From Curtobacterium pusillum (lineage in GTDB: Bacteria; Actinomycetota; Actinomycetes; Actinomycetales; Microbacteriaceae), in the NCBI RefSeq assembly GCF_007673235.1, contig NZ_VDZH01000002.1, forward strand, positions 575,652 to 639,651: 64,000 bases of DNA, given 5' to 3'. The notes under the pieces are model-generated. The model had not been told where the DNA came from and did no database searches. It saw only the letters and a list, made by a program, of their open reading frames with translations. A program made the position numbers and the translations under genes. Shown piece by piece: positions 8,042 to 15,959 of this stretch. Each line of letters begins with the position of its first letter. Positions within the stretch are counted from its first letter, which is position 1.

Positions 8042-9591
8042 CCCTCCGCCGCCGGCTCGTCCTGAGCATCGTCGCGCTCGTCGTCGCCGTCAGCGCGGTC
8101 ATCGGCGCGGGCAGCATCATCGCGCTCGCGTCGATCCAGACGGGCACGATCGACGGTCAGCTGCAGAAGGCGACGAGCCGCGCGAGCACGAAGTTCGGCC
8201 AGGGCGATCCGAACGGCCAGCGGCCGAACGACGACTCGCTCCAGCCGCTCGGGCAGGCAGCCGGGACGCTCACCGCGTACTACGTGACCGGTGGCGGCGC
8301 CGGTGGCATCGTGCTGAACGAGGACAGTTCCCGTTCCGCCCTGACTACGGAGCAGCTCGATCGGCTCGGCGACGTCAAGGTCGGCGTGGACCCCGCGACG
8401 ATGGACCTCAAGGGATCGCTCGGGCGCTACCGTGTCGCCGCCGTGCAGGTCGACAACCCGGTGCTCGGCAACGCTGTCCTGGTGGTCGGCCTCCCGATGT
8501 CGCCCGTCTACGAGAGCGTCCGGTCACTGCTCGTCGTCGTCATCCTGGTCGTCGCCGCAGCCCTGGTCGCCGCGTCCGTGGTCGCCGCGGTCGTCGTCCG
8601 CCGATCCCTGCGGCCGCTCGAGCGCGTCGCCGAGACCGCCTCCACCGTCGCGCGGATGCCGCTCGAGCGCAGCGACGCCCTGCAGGACGTCCGCGTCCCC
8701 GACACCGATCCCCGCACCGAGGTCGGCCGCGTCGGCAGCGCCTTCAACCGGATGCTCGGGCACATCGCCGGTGCCATGCAGGCGCGCGAGCGCTCCGAGC
8801 AGAAGGTCCGGCAGTTCGTCGCCGACGCCTCGCACGAGCTCCGCACCCCGCTGGCATCGGTCCGCGGGTACGCCGAGCTCACCAGACGCATGGGCGGCGA
8901 CCTGCCGAAGGACGTCGTCTACGCGATGGGCCGCATCGAGTCCGAGTCGATCCGGATGACCTCGATGGTCGAGGACCTGCTGCTCCTCGCCCGCCTCGAC
9001 GAGGGCCGCGAGATCCAGTTCGACGACGTGGACCTGACCGGGCTCGTGTTCGACGCCGTGAACGACGCCCACGCCGCGTCGCCCGAGCACCCGATCGAGG
9101 TCGACGTCCCCGACGCGCCCGTGGTCGTCGTCGGCGATGCCGCGCGGTTGCACCAGGTCATCGTCAACCTCGTCACCAACGCCCGGACCCACACCCCGGA
9201 CGGCACCCGCATCACCGTCGGACTCGCGCCGTCGGAGTCGGGTTCCGGCGTGGACCTCACCGTGCGGGACACCGGACAGGGCATCGACCCGGAGTTCCTG
9301 CCGAAGCTGTTCGAACGGTTCGCCCGGGCTGACAGCTCGCGCTCCCGTTCCGCGGGATCGACGGGGCTCGGGCTCGCGATCGTGGACGCGGTCGTGCAGG
9401 CGCACGGCGGGTCCGTGGACGTGACGAGCGAGCCGGGGGACACCGTGTTCACGGTGCACCTGCCCGCGGAGCAGCCGGCCGCGCCCGCTGCGCCCGCGCC
9501 CGGGGCGGCGGTGCGCGAGGAGACCGAGGTGCCTGCGGTGCCCGAGGTGCCCGACGCCGACACGTGGTCCGACGTGCCGAACCGCGCGTAG
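8038..9591 (+). CDS. Sensor histidine kinase (HAMP, HisKA, HATPase)
   Basis: A 517-residue membrane kinase partner of the preceding regulator. It has an N-terminal membrane span, an extracytoplasmic sensor loop (about residues 30-155), a second span (SLLVVVILVVAAALVAAS), a HAMP linker, the H-box DASHELRTPLASVRGY with phospho-acceptor His266, N-box (VNLVTNARTHTP), G1 box (RDTGQGID) and G2 box (STGLGLAIV). The last ~50 residues are a Pro/Ala/Glu-rich tail that ends in a sequence duplicated immediately after the stop codon. GTG 8038 overlaps the regulator stop by four bases. Confidence 0.92.
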   Translation: MTLRRRLVLSIVALVVAVSAVIGAGSIIALASIQTGTIDGQLQKATSRASTKFGQGDPNGQRPNDDSLQPLGQAAGTLTAYYVTGGGAGGIVLNEDSSRSALTTEQLDRLGDVKVGVDPATMDLKGSLGRYRVAAVQVDNPVLGNAVLVVGLPMSPVYESVRSLLVVVILVVAAALVAASVVAAVVVRRSLRPLERVAETASTVARMPLERSDALQDVRVPDTDPRTEVGRVGSAFNRMLGHIAGAMQARERSEQKVRQFVADASHELRTPLASVRGYAELTRRMGGDLPKDVVYAMGRIESESIRMTSMVEDLLLLARLDEGREIQFDDVDLTGLVFDAVNDAHAASPEHPIEVDVPDAPVVVVGDAARLHQVIVNLVTNARTHTPDGTRITVGLAPSESGSGVDLTVRDTGQGIDPEFLPKLFERFARADSSRSRSAGSTGLGLAIVDAVVQAHGGSVDVTSEPGDTVFTVHLPAEQPAAPAAPAPGAAVREETEVPAVPEVPDADTWSDVPNRA

Positions 9592-9615
9592 GAGGCCGAA
9601 CCGCGCGTAGGAGGC
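9577..9615 (+). repeat. 19-bp perfect tandem duplication spanning the kinase stop codon
   Basis: CCGAACCGCGCGTAGGAGG at 9577-9595 is repeated exactly at 9596-9614, plus one extra matching C at 9615. The first copy contains the last codons and the TAG stop; the second contains the left arm of the terminator stem. This looks like slippage or duplication of a terminator arm. Confidence 0.9.
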
Positions 9616-9650
9616 AGCTTCTTCCTGCCTCCTACGCGCGTTTCCGCTTT
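9602..9650 (+). terminator. Intrinsic terminator of the two-component operon
   Basis: Perfect 15-bp stem 9602-9616 / 9626-9640 (CGCGCGTAGGAGGCA and its complement), a 9-nt loop, then a T/C-rich run (TTTCCGCTTTCC). Confidence 0.85.
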
Positions 9651-9688
9651 CCATCGCGCGCGCGATGGGTCAGAACGCACCGACTAAC

Positions 9689-9730
9689 GGACTGGAGGCA
9701 CGGGGCGGGCCCGCACCGCGCCTCCAGTCC
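9689..9730. repeat. Family A intergenic palindrome (GGACTGGAGGC...GCCTCCAGTCC)
   Basis: Eleven-base perfect arms 9689-9699 and 9720-9730 enclose a GC-rich middle with partial pairing. It lies between the kinase terminator and the rplJ promoter. It shares its core with elements at 15769, 22212, 26433, 56496 and 63944. Confidence 0.8.
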
Positions 9731-9735
9731 GGTGT

Positions 9736-9764
9736 TTGGTGCCGTCCACGGCATCTGGTACAGT
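9736..9764 (+). promoter_or_regulatory. rplJ-rplL promoter
   Basis: TTGGTG at 9736-9741 and TACAGT at 9759-9764 are separated by 17 bp, a good vegetative-sigma spacing. Transcription would start near 9771, at the L10 leader. Confidence 0.65.
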
Positions 9765-9770
9765 TCTCGA

Positions 9771-9909
9771 AGCCAAAGACCGCCGGATGTCGTGCTGCTT
9801 GCAGCGTGACCGAAGGTCCTCTCCCGGAGAGGCATCCCGCGCAGGTGTTCCGAACCACTCCTTCCGTTCTCGGGGGAGCAGCTCCGAGCCTCTGCGCCGG
9901 AGCTTTTTT
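9771..9909 (+). promoter_or_regulatory. Ribosomal protein L10 leader with attenuator
   Basis: The 5' UTR of rplJ contains AAAGACCGCCGG, characteristic of actinobacterial L10 leaders, several complementary G/C blocks (GGTCCTCTCCCGGAGAGG), and ends in a stem AGCTCCG (9880-9886) / CGGAGCT (9898-9904) followed by six T residues. Known L10 leaders bind the L10-L12 complex to shut off their own operon. The terminal stem-loop is the expected off-state terminator. The boundaries are approximate. Confidence 0.8.
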
Positions 9910-9953
9910 CGTTCGTGGACCTGGGGCTGCCGGCAAGACCCCCAAGGAGAACC

Positions 9954-10469
9954 ATGGCGAACAAGGAAGCTGCGGTCGCCGAGCTCACGGAGTCCTTCCG
10001 TAGCTCGAACGCCGTTCTGCTCACCGAGTACCGCGGTCTCACGGTCGCGCAGCTCAAGGAGCTCCGCAACTCGATCCGTGAGCACGCCACGTACGCCGTG
10101 GTGAAGAACACGCTGACCAAGATCGCGGCGAACAACGCCGGCATCTCGTCGTTCGACGACGAACTCGCCGGCCCGTCCGCTCTCGCCTTCGTCCACGGTG
10201 ACACCGTCGCCGTCGCGAAGTCGCTGCGTGCATTCGCCAAGGCGAACCCCGAGCTCGTGGTGAAGGGTGGTTACTTCGACGGTAACCCGCTCTCCGCGAC
10301 CGAGGTGGACAAGCTCGCCGACCTCGAGTCCCGTGAAGTTCTGCTCGGCAAGCTCGCCGGCGCCTTCAAGGCCTCGCTGTTCGGTGCTGCGTACCTGTTC
10401 CAGACACCCCTCTCGCAGGCCGTCCGCACCGTGGACGCCCTTCGCGAGAAGCAGGAGTCCGCGGCCTGA
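9954..10469 (+). CDS. rplJ: 50S ribosomal protein L10
   Basis: A 171-residue protein matching L10: N-terminal rRNA-binding domain ([35 protein letters not shown]) and a C-terminal helix ([18 protein letters not shown]) that binds L7/L12 dimers. It forms the base of the ribosomal stalk. ATG 9954 follows AAGGAGA. The gene is headed by its own leader and followed 51 bp later by rplL. rplK and rplA are not adjacent here, as usual in actinobacteria. Confidence 0.98.
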   Translation: MANKEAAVAELTESFRSSNAVLLTEYRGLTVAQLKELRNSIREHATYAVVKNTLTKIAANNAGISSFDDELAGPSALAFVHGDTVAVAKSLRAFAKANPELVVKGGYFDGNPLSATEVDKLADLESREVLLGKLAGAFKASLFGAAYLFQTPLSQAVRTVDALREKQESAA

Positions 10470-10520
10470 TCAGGCACGCGTTCATCAACCACACGTACTA
10501 GCTAGTAGTAGGAGAAAATC

Positions 10521-10904
10521 ATGGCGAAGCTTTCGCAGGACGAGCTCATCGAGGCCTTCAAGGAGCTCACGCTCATCGAGCTCTCGGACTTCGTGAAGAA
10601 GTTCGAAGAGGTCTTCGAGGTCACCGCGGCCGCCCCGGTCGCCGCTGCTGCCGCCCCCGGCGCCGCTGCTCCGGCCGAGGCCGCTGAGGAGAAGACCGAG
10701 TTCGACGTCGTCCTCAAGTCCGCTGGTGACAAGAAGATCCAGGTCATCAAGGAGGTCCGTGGCCTGACGTCGCTCGGCCTCGGTGAGGCCAAGGCGCTCG
10801 TCGAGACCGCCGACGCCAAGATCCTCGAGGGTGTCAACAAGGAGACCGCTGACAAGGCCAAGGAGGCCCTCGAGGCCGCCGGCGCCACGATCGAGCTCGC
10901 GTAG
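10521..10904 (+). CDS. rplL: 50S ribosomal protein L7/L12
   Basis: A 127-residue stalk protein. It has the N-terminal dimerisation helices ([21 protein letters not shown]), an Ala/Pro-rich hinge (about residues 37-55) and the conserved globular domain ([31 protein letters not shown]) that contacts translation GTPases. A TAGGAGA ribosome site precedes ATG 10521. It is co-transcribed with rplJ and followed directly by a strong terminator. Confidence 0.98.
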   Translation: MAKLSQDELIEAFKELTLIELSDFVKKFEEVFEVTAAAPVAAAAAPGAAAPAEAAEEKTEFDVVLKSAGDKKIQVIKEVRGLTSLGLGEAKALVETADAKILEGVNKETADKAKEALEAAGATIELA

Positions 10905-10920
10905 TCTCGACCGTTCGGTC

Positions 10921-10958
10921 ACGAAGGCCGCTGCCCCTCCGGGGGCGGCGGCCTTCGT
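10921..10958 (+). terminator. rplJ-rplL terminator
   Basis: A 17-bp stem (10921-10937 / 10942-10958, ACGAAGGCCGC... with one wobble) and a 4-nt loop lie 17 nt after the rplL stop, followed by CTTGTGTG. Confidence 0.85.
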
Positions 10959-11020
10959 CTTGTGTGTGGGGTCGGGTGGGGCGGAGCGCGGGCGCCCCTG
11001 GCAGCCGCTGGGGACCTTTC

Positions 11021-11070
11021 GCGCTGAGCGACATCTCACGCCGTGTGTCGCCCGTGAAGTGTCGCTGAGG
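11021..11070. repeat. Family B inverted repeat
   Basis: GCGCTGAGCGACA...TCACG at the left pairs with CGTGA..TGTCGCTGAG at the right with one or two mismatches. It lies between convergent rplL and the DUF559-like gene, as does the perfect copy at 1535-1588 between another convergent pair. Confidence 0.65.
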
Positions 11071-11089
11071 ACGTGAGGACGTGAGGACG
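11066..11089 (+). repeat. Three tandem copies of TGAGGACG
   Basis: Three exact 8-bp units start inside the right arm of the family B element and end just before the stop codon of the minus-strand gene. They probably arose by slippage. Confidence 0.85.
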
Positions 11090-11094
11090 TTCGA

Positions 11095-12021
11095 TCAGAC
11101 CCGGACGCCATGAGCACGGAAGAGCGCGCGGAGCCTGTCCAGTTCGACGAGGTGCCACCATGTGACGCGGATGACGGTCCGGACCATGGGGTGGACGCGG
11201 AGTCGGTCCTCCCGGCGCTTCTCTGCCCAGAGCACGTCGGCCGGATCGCGGCCATCGAGCATCGACGTATCGACGTACTTCTGACGCCCGTCGAACTCGA
11301 CGACGATACCGAGCGACGGGATCCAGAAGTCGACTCGATCGACGGAACCGTCTGGGTGGCGGAACTCGACCTGCGGTTCGCAGGGCGGGAGGTCGAGCTG
11401 GACGAACCGGACCGCGGCGAACGACTCACCGACGGACTCGTGTCGAGCATCGAGCGCTGCGAGAACGGTCTCAGCACGGACGGACCCCCGCGCCGGACGG
11501 GACGGCAGGGCCTGGCCGAGCTCGGCTGGGCAGAGGGCGCCCTGACGAACGGCGGCATCGACGGCGGTCGCTGCGACGTGGGGTGCGCAGGTCCTGATCA
11601 CGTCGACAGCGGTGTCGAGTGTGCACGTGACCGCAACACCCTCGAAGGTGCGTCCATCGTTGCGAGGGATGCCGTTGATCGGGTGGCGAATGCATCCCGC
11701 ACGGTGCTGGATGGAGGGGATCGCAGGATCGGTGACGTGTACGAGGTCGGGTGCGTCGCCGACGAGTGGCCAGCCGTGGATGAGCGCTGCGCTGATGTGG
11801 GAGAAGACCGACCCTGGACGCAGTCGCGGGGCAACCGCGCGAGCCCGGGCGAGGTGTCGGCCGACCGTGTCGAGTCGATCCCAGTCGCCGGTTCCGATGT
11901 ACACGCCTGCGATGAGCCGGACGAGTGCCCCCGCCGCGTGTCGACGTTGGAGCATCCGGGCGTGCGACGGATCAGCAGCTGTCGCCCGATGCAGAGGTGG
12001 TCGCTGGACGTGAGCGTTCAT
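11095..12021 (-). CDS. DUF559/VSR-like endonuclease-fold hypothetical protein
   Basis: A 308-residue protein. The N-terminal half resembles AbiEi-type regulators (helix-turn-helix-like start, VRLIAGVYIGTGDWD, FSHISAALIHGWPL). The C-terminal quarter has the DUF559/Vsr-like nuclease pattern: VDRVDFWIPSLGIVVEFDGRQKY, then EKRREDRLR and VIRVTWWHL. The acidic residues of the D/E-x-K-like centre (D, E, D) are present. Such proteins are common singletons in Microbacteriaceae; whether they cut DNA is not known. ATG 12021 gives MNAHVQRPPLHRA; an upstream extension to 12138 is possible but looks non-coding and overlaps a family B element. Confidence 0.7.
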   Translation of the reverse strand: MNAHVQRPPLHRATAADPSHARMLQRRHAAGALVRLIAGVYIGTGDWDRLDTVGRHLARARAVAPRLRPGSVFSHISAALIHGWPLVGDAPDLVHVTDPAIPSIQHRAGCIRHPINGIPRNDGRTFEGVAVTCTLDTAVDVIRTCAPHVAATAVDAAVRQGALCPAELGQALPSRPARGSVRAETVLAALDARHESVGESFAAVRFVQLDLPPCEPQVEFRHPDGSVDRVDFWIPSLGIVVEFDGRQKYVDTSMLDGRDPADVLWAEKRREDRLRVHPMVRTVIRVTWWHLVELDRLRALFRAHGVRV

Positions 12022-12121
12022 GGGGCCAGACTCACGGTTGACGCCCCGGTGCGAGGGGTCCGACCGCGATCTGTGGACGGTGGTGCTGTGGACTGGCACC
12101 TGTGGACAGCGAACTTCGCTG

Positions 12122-12169
12122 GCTGGGCGACAGATCACGGGCGGCAGCGGGCGTGAAGTGTCGCCCAGC
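12122..12169. repeat. Family B inverted repeat
   Basis: GCTGGGCGACA (12122-12132) pairs perfectly with TGTCGCCCAGC (12159-12169); inner TCACG and CGTGA also pair. The core matches the elements at 1535 and 11021. It lies between two minus-strand genes, so it could terminate the APC permease transcript. Confidence 0.7.
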
Positions 12170-12194
12170 GCGTGAACTCGGTAGCGCCGCCTGC

Positions 12195-12214
12195 AGCGCA
12201 GCGCAGCGCAGCGC
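12195..12214. repeat. Four tandem copies of AGCGC
   Basis: A 5-bp microsatellite lies just past the stop codon of the APC permease. Confidence 0.85.
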
Positions 12215-12222
12215 GGCCCGCG

Positions 12223-13647
12223 TCAGCGCAGGGTGCTGTGGCGGCGGCCGTAGGCCAGGTAGAGCGCGGCGCCGGCGACCATCCAGATGCCGAAGGCGAT
12301 CCAGGTACCGACGCCGAGGAACACCGCCAGCAGCACGCAGCAGAGCGCGCCGAGGATCGGCACGACGGGGAACAGCGGCACCCGGTAGGACCGCTCGAGG
12401 TCGGGCCGGGTGCGACGGAGCACGATGACGGACACGTTCACCAGTGCGAAGGCCACGAGGGTGCCGATGCTCGTCGCGTCCGCGAGCTCCCCGAGGGGCA
12501 CGAGCGCGGCGACGACCGTGACGACGAGCCCGATGATGAGGGTGTTCGCGATCGGGGTGCCGGTGCGGTGCGACACCCGGCCGAACACCTTCGGCACGAG
12601 GCCGTCTCGGGCCATCGTCAGCAGGATGCGGGTCTGCCCGTAGAGCACGGTGAGCACCACGCTGGCGATCGCGATCACGGCGCCGACCGAGAAGACGAGC
12701 GCGACGATCGGCTGGCCGGTGACGTCGACGACGATGCGCACGAGCGAGGCCTCGGTCGACGAGAACGACGTCCACGACCGGGCACCGATCGCGGCGATGG
12801 CCACGAGGATGTACAGCGCCGTGATGAGCGCGATCGACCCGATGATGGCGCGGGGGAGGTCGCGGCGGGGGTTCTTCGCCTCTTCGCCGGCGGTCGAGGC
12901 GGCATCGAAACCGATGTACGAGAAGAACAGTCGGGACGCCGCGGCGGTCACCCCGGCGGCACCCATCGGCGCGAGCGGCTCGAAGTTCTGCGCCTGGAAC
13001 GCCGAGAACGCCACGACGACGAAGAACACGAGCAGGGCGATCTTCACGATGACCATGACGGTGTTCACCCAGGCGCTCTCCCGCGCGCCGGGCAGCAGGA
13101 TCGCGGTGGCGAGCAGGACCAGGACCGCCGCCGGCAGGTTGACCACGCCGCCCTCACCCGGAGGGGCCGACAGCGTTGCGGGCAGGTGGAGCCCGAACAC
13201 GCGCAGGGTCTCGTCGACGTACTCGCTCGCACCCACCGCGACGGCGGCGACGGACACGGCGTACTCGAGCACGAGACACCACCCGCACACCCAGGCGATC
13301 CCCTCGCCCATGGTGGCGTACGTGTACGAGTAGCTCGACCCCGACGTCGGCACCGCACCTGCCATCTCGGCGTACGACAGGGCCGACAGCAGCGCCGCGA
13401 CACCGGCGACCACGAACGAGATCCAGACCGCCGGGCCCGCGAGGGGGACGGCGGTACCGAGCACCACGAGGATGCCGGTGCCGAGGGTCGCGCCGACGCT
13501 GATCATCGTAAGGTGCCAGACACCGAGCGACCGGCGGAGCGGCTCCCCGTTCACCCCCGCCGCGGCCTCGGCCTGCAGCTGCTCGATCGGCTTGCGGCGG
13601 GCGAGCTGTGCGCGCAGGGACGTGGGGCGGGTGGGCGCGGACGTCAT
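12223..13647 (-). CDS. APC-family amino acid permease
   Basis: A 474-residue transporter with about 12 membrane spans. The first span carries the substrate-binding unwound motif in GATLGTGILVVLG, and later regions (FFSYIGFDAASTAGEEAKNPRRDLPRAI; YGQTRILLTMARDGLVPKVF) are diagnostic of the cationic amino acid transporter branch of the APC superfamily. ATG 13647 is preceded by GAGGT. The frame stays open upstream to a GTG at 13746, but that stretch is made of three 21-bp repeats and is better explained as regulatory DNA. The amino acid substrate is not determined. Confidence 0.88.
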   Translation of the reverse strand: MTSAPTRPTSLRAQLARRKPIEQLQAEAAAGVNGEPLRRSLGVWHLTMISVGATLGTGILVVLGTAVPLAGPAVWISFVVAGVAALLSALSYAEMAGAVPTSGSSYSYTYATMGEGIAWVCGWCLVLEYAVSVAAVAVGASEYVDETLRVFGLHLPATLSAPPGEGGVVNLPAAVLVLLATAILLPGARESAWVNTVMVIVKIALLVFFVVVAFSAFQAQNFEPLAPMGAAGVTAAASRLFFSYIGFDAASTAGEEAKNPRRDLPRAIIGSIALITALYILVAIAAIGARSWTSFSSTEASLVRIVVDVTGQPIVALVFSVGAVIAIASVVLTVLYGQTRILLTMARDGLVPKVFGRVSHRTGTPIANTLIIGLVVTVVAALVPLGELADATSIGTLVAFALVNVSVIVLRRTRPDLERSYRVPLFPVVPILGALCCVLLAVFLGVGTWIAFGIWMVAGAALYLAYGRRHSTLR

Positions 13648-13698
13648 GGGACCTCGAGTGGTGCGGGGAAGGGGACGGGAAATGGTCGCATGCCCCCT

Positions 13699-13761
13699 GA
13701 ACAGGGTCAAATGAACCCCGAACACGGTCAAATGAACCCTGAACACGGTCGAATGGACCAG
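13699..13761. promoter_or_regulatory. Three 21-bp direct repeats in a divergent promoter region
   Basis: Units at 13699-13719, 13720-13740 and 13741-13761 share the pattern GAACACGGTCAAATGAACC with few changes. On the minus strand the first two contain TTTGACC, a good match to a -35 box facing the APC permease. A 21-bp period equals two helical turns, so a protein could bind the three sites on one DNA face. The repeats sit between the divergent APC permease and ABC exporter genes. Confidence 0.7.
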
Positions 13762-13798
13762 GACCGGGCCGGACCCCGCCGATGTCCGGGCCCAGGGC

Positions 13799-13804
13799 TA
13801 GGTT
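13799..13804 (+). promoter_or_regulatory. -10-like hexamer TAGGTT upstream of the ABC exporter
   Basis: TAGGTT is followed after six bases by ATG 13811, which opens a seven-codon ORF (MDRGDAS) ending in TGA at 13832-13834, overlapping the exporter's GTG at 13831 by four bases. The transcript may therefore start at 13811 and carry either a tiny leader ORF or just the AGGGG ribosome site for GTG 13831. Confidence 0.45.
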
Positions 13805-13830
13805 GGCAGCATGGACAGGGGTGACGCGTC

Positions 13831-15717
13831 GTGAGCATGCACGGCGGCATGCGCGGCGGCGGTGGCGGCCGGGGCGGCGGGCGGATCTCGAGCGGCGACT
13901 TCGAGGCCCAGAAGGCCGCCAACGCCGAGGCCCCGAAGATCCCGCACCTCGTCCAGCGCATCGCCGGGCTGTTCGTGCCGCACCGGAACGCGATCATCCT
14001 CACGGTCGTGCTGGTCCTCATCGGGGCCGCGATCTCGGTCATCCCACCGCTCCTCACCCAGCGGGCGTTCGACGAGGGGCTGTTCCCGAAGGGCGGCGGC
14101 GGCCCGGACATGCCCGTGCTGTACGTCCTCGTCGGCGCGATGGTGGCGCTCTGGATCGCGAGCGCCGGGCTCGGCGTCTGGCAGACCTACCTGACCGCGA
14201 CCGTCGGCAACAAGGTCATGGGCTCGATGCGCATGCGCCTGTTCGGGCACCTCCAGCGGATGGAGCTCGCGTTCTTCACCCGCACGAAGACCGGCGTGAT
14301 CCAGTCGCGCCTGCAGAACGACGTCGGTGGCGTCGCGAGCGTGCTGAACAACACGATCTCGTCGATCCTGGGCAACACCGTGACGGTGATCGCCGCCGTC
14401 GTCGCGATGCTGCTCCTCAGCTGGCAGATGACCCTCGTCGCGGTCATCCTGCTGCCCCTGCTGGTGATCGCGCAGCGACGGGTCGGCCAGGTCCGCGCGA
14501 AGATCGCCGCGCAGACGCAGGAGTCGCTGTCGGACATGACCGCGATCACGCAGGAGGCACTGAGCGTCTCCGGCATCCTGCTCGCGAAGAGCTTCAACCA
14601 GCAGCGTGCGGAGACGCAGCGCTACGGCAACGAGAACCGCAACCAGATCCGCCTGCAGGTCCGCCAGCAGATGTCGGGGCAGTGGTTCTTCGCGATCGTG
14701 TCGATCTTCCTGTCGATCATCCCGGCGATCATCTACGTGGTCGCCGCGTACCTCATCATCGGCGACGTCCCGATCACGGCGGGGACGATCGTGGCGTTCA
14801 CGACCGTGCAGTCCCGCTTGCTGTTCCCGACGGTCGGCCTGCTCCGCGTCGTCCTCGACCTGCAGACCTCCGGCGCGCTGTTCGCCCGCATCTTCGAGTA
14901 CCTCGACCTCAAGCCCGCGATCACCGACCCGCCCACCGCGAAGCCCGTCGACGAGTCCCGCGTCGGGCACGTGGCGTTCGACGACGTGACGTTCACGTAC
15001 CCGGACGGCGAGGCCGACAAGCCCACTCTTCGTGGGGTGTCGTTCGAGCTCCAGCCCGGCCAGTTCGCCGCCTTCGTGGGACCGTCCGGCGCGGGCAAGA
15101 CGACCGTCTCGTACCTCGTGCCGCGCCTCTACGAGGCCACCGCGGGTTCGGTGCGGTTCGCCGGGCAGGACGTCCGCGACCTGGCACACGAGGACCTCAT
15201 GCGCCACGTCGGCATCGTCAGCCAGGAGACCTACCTGTTCCACGCCACGATCGGCGACAACCTGCGCTACGCGAAGCCCGACGCCACCGACGCCGAACTC
15301 GAGGAAGCAGCTCGGGCGGCGAACATCCACGAGACGATCGCGTCGTTCCCGGACGGCTACGACACCGTGGTGGGGGAGCGCGGGTACCGCCTGTCCGGCG
15401 GCGAGAAGCAGCGCATCGCGATCGCACGCGTGCTGCTCAAGGACCCGCCTGTGCTCGTCCTCGACGAGGCGACGAGCGCCCTCGACTCCATCTCCGAGCG
15501 CGTGGTGCAGACGGCCCTCGACAACGCGGCGGCGGGCCGCACGACGATCTCGATCGCGCACCGCCTGTCGACGATCCGCGACGCCGACGTCGTCTTCGTC
15601 CTCGACCACGGGCAGATCGTCGAACAGGGCAGTCACGAGGAACTCCTGGCGCGCGACGGCATCTACGCGATGCTGCACCACCAGCAGAACGCACCGGCTG
15701 ACGCGCTGGGCAGCTGA
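13831..15717 (+). CDS. ABC transporter fusing membrane and ATPase domains (MsbA-like)
   Basis: A 628-residue half-transporter. After a Gly/Arg-rich N-terminus there is a six-span type IV membrane domain (about residues 45-345; ends near SGALFARIFEYLDL), then an ATPase with Walker A (GPSGAGKTT), Q-loop (IVSQETYLF), signature (LSGGEKQR), Walker B (VLVLDEATSALD) and H-loop (SIAHRLS). It would act as a homodimeric exporter of lipids or drugs. GTG 13831 with AGGGG at 13816-13820 is the likely start. A family A hairpin follows the gene. The substrate is unknown. Confidence 0.9.
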   Translation: MSMHGGMRGGGGGRGGGRISSGDFEAQKAANAEAPKIPHLVQRIAGLFVPHRNAIILTVVLVLIGAAISVIPPLLTQRAFDEGLFPKGGGGPDMPVLYVLVGAMVALWIASAGLGVWQTYLTATVGNKVMGSMRMRLFGHLQRMELAFFTRTKTGVIQSRLQNDVGGVASVLNNTISSILGNTVTVIAAVVAMLLLSWQMTLVAVILLPLLVIAQRRVGQVRAKIAAQTQESLSDMTAITQEALSVSGILLAKSFNQQRAETQRYGNENRNQIRLQVRQQMSGQWFFAIVSIFLSIIPAIIYVVAAYLIIGDVPITAGTIVAFTTVQSRLLFPTVGLLRVVLDLQTSGALFARIFEYLDLKPAITDPPTAKPVDESRVGHVAFDDVTFTYPDGEADKPTLRGVSFELQPGQFAAFVGPSGAGKTTVSYLVPRLYEATAGSVRFAGQDVRDLAHEDLMRHVGIVSQETYLFHATIGDNLRYAKPDATDAELEEAARAANIHETIASFPDGYDTVVGERGYRLSGGEKQRIAIARVLLKDPPVLVLDEATSALDSISERVVQTALDNAAAGRTTISIAHRLSTIRDADVVFVLDHGQIVEQGSHEELLARDGIYAMLHHQQNAPADALGS

Positions 15718-15768
15718 CCCGGCCACCGCAGGCGACGTCACCACGGCACGCAGACGCGACCGACGAAC

Positions 15769-15810
15769 GGACCGGAGGCGCGTGGCGGCGCCGCCACGCG
15801 CCTCCAGTCC
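15769..15810. repeat. Family A intergenic palindrome
   Basis: A 42-bp near-perfect palindrome with no loop: GGACCGGAGGCGCGTGGCGGC and its complement with a single mismatch. It lies 51 bp after the ABC exporter stop and probably terminates transcription, although no U-run follows. Confidence 0.85.
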
Positions 15811-15887
15811 GACGACCGTCGACCGTCGGCTCGCGACGACCGTCGACTCGCGACGACCCGACGGAGACTGATTCGGCGGACACGCTG

Positions 15888-15906
15888 ACACGAGTGTTAC
15901 TCGTGT
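15888..15906. promoter_or_regulatory. Palindrome ACACGAGT-n3-ACTCGTGT upstream of the cyclase-channel operon
   Basis: Perfect 8-bp arms around GTT lie 53 bp before GTG 15960. Two direct copies of CTCGCGACGACC (around 15832 and 15848) precede it. The size and symmetry fit a dimeric repressor or activator site for the operon that follows. The rest of the 15811-15959 spacer shows no ORF or clear -10 box. Confidence 0.5.
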
Positions 15907-15959
15907 GGTACCTGTGGACGCACGCGCACCTGCGCCCGTGCCCCTGAGCGGAGTTCGAA

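Noticed and set aside
13648-13746. N-terminal extension of the APC permease from GTG 13746
   Set aside because: The stretch is mostly the three 21-bp repeats, and ATG 13647 has a proper GAGGT ribosome site followed by a conserved-looking cytosolic head.
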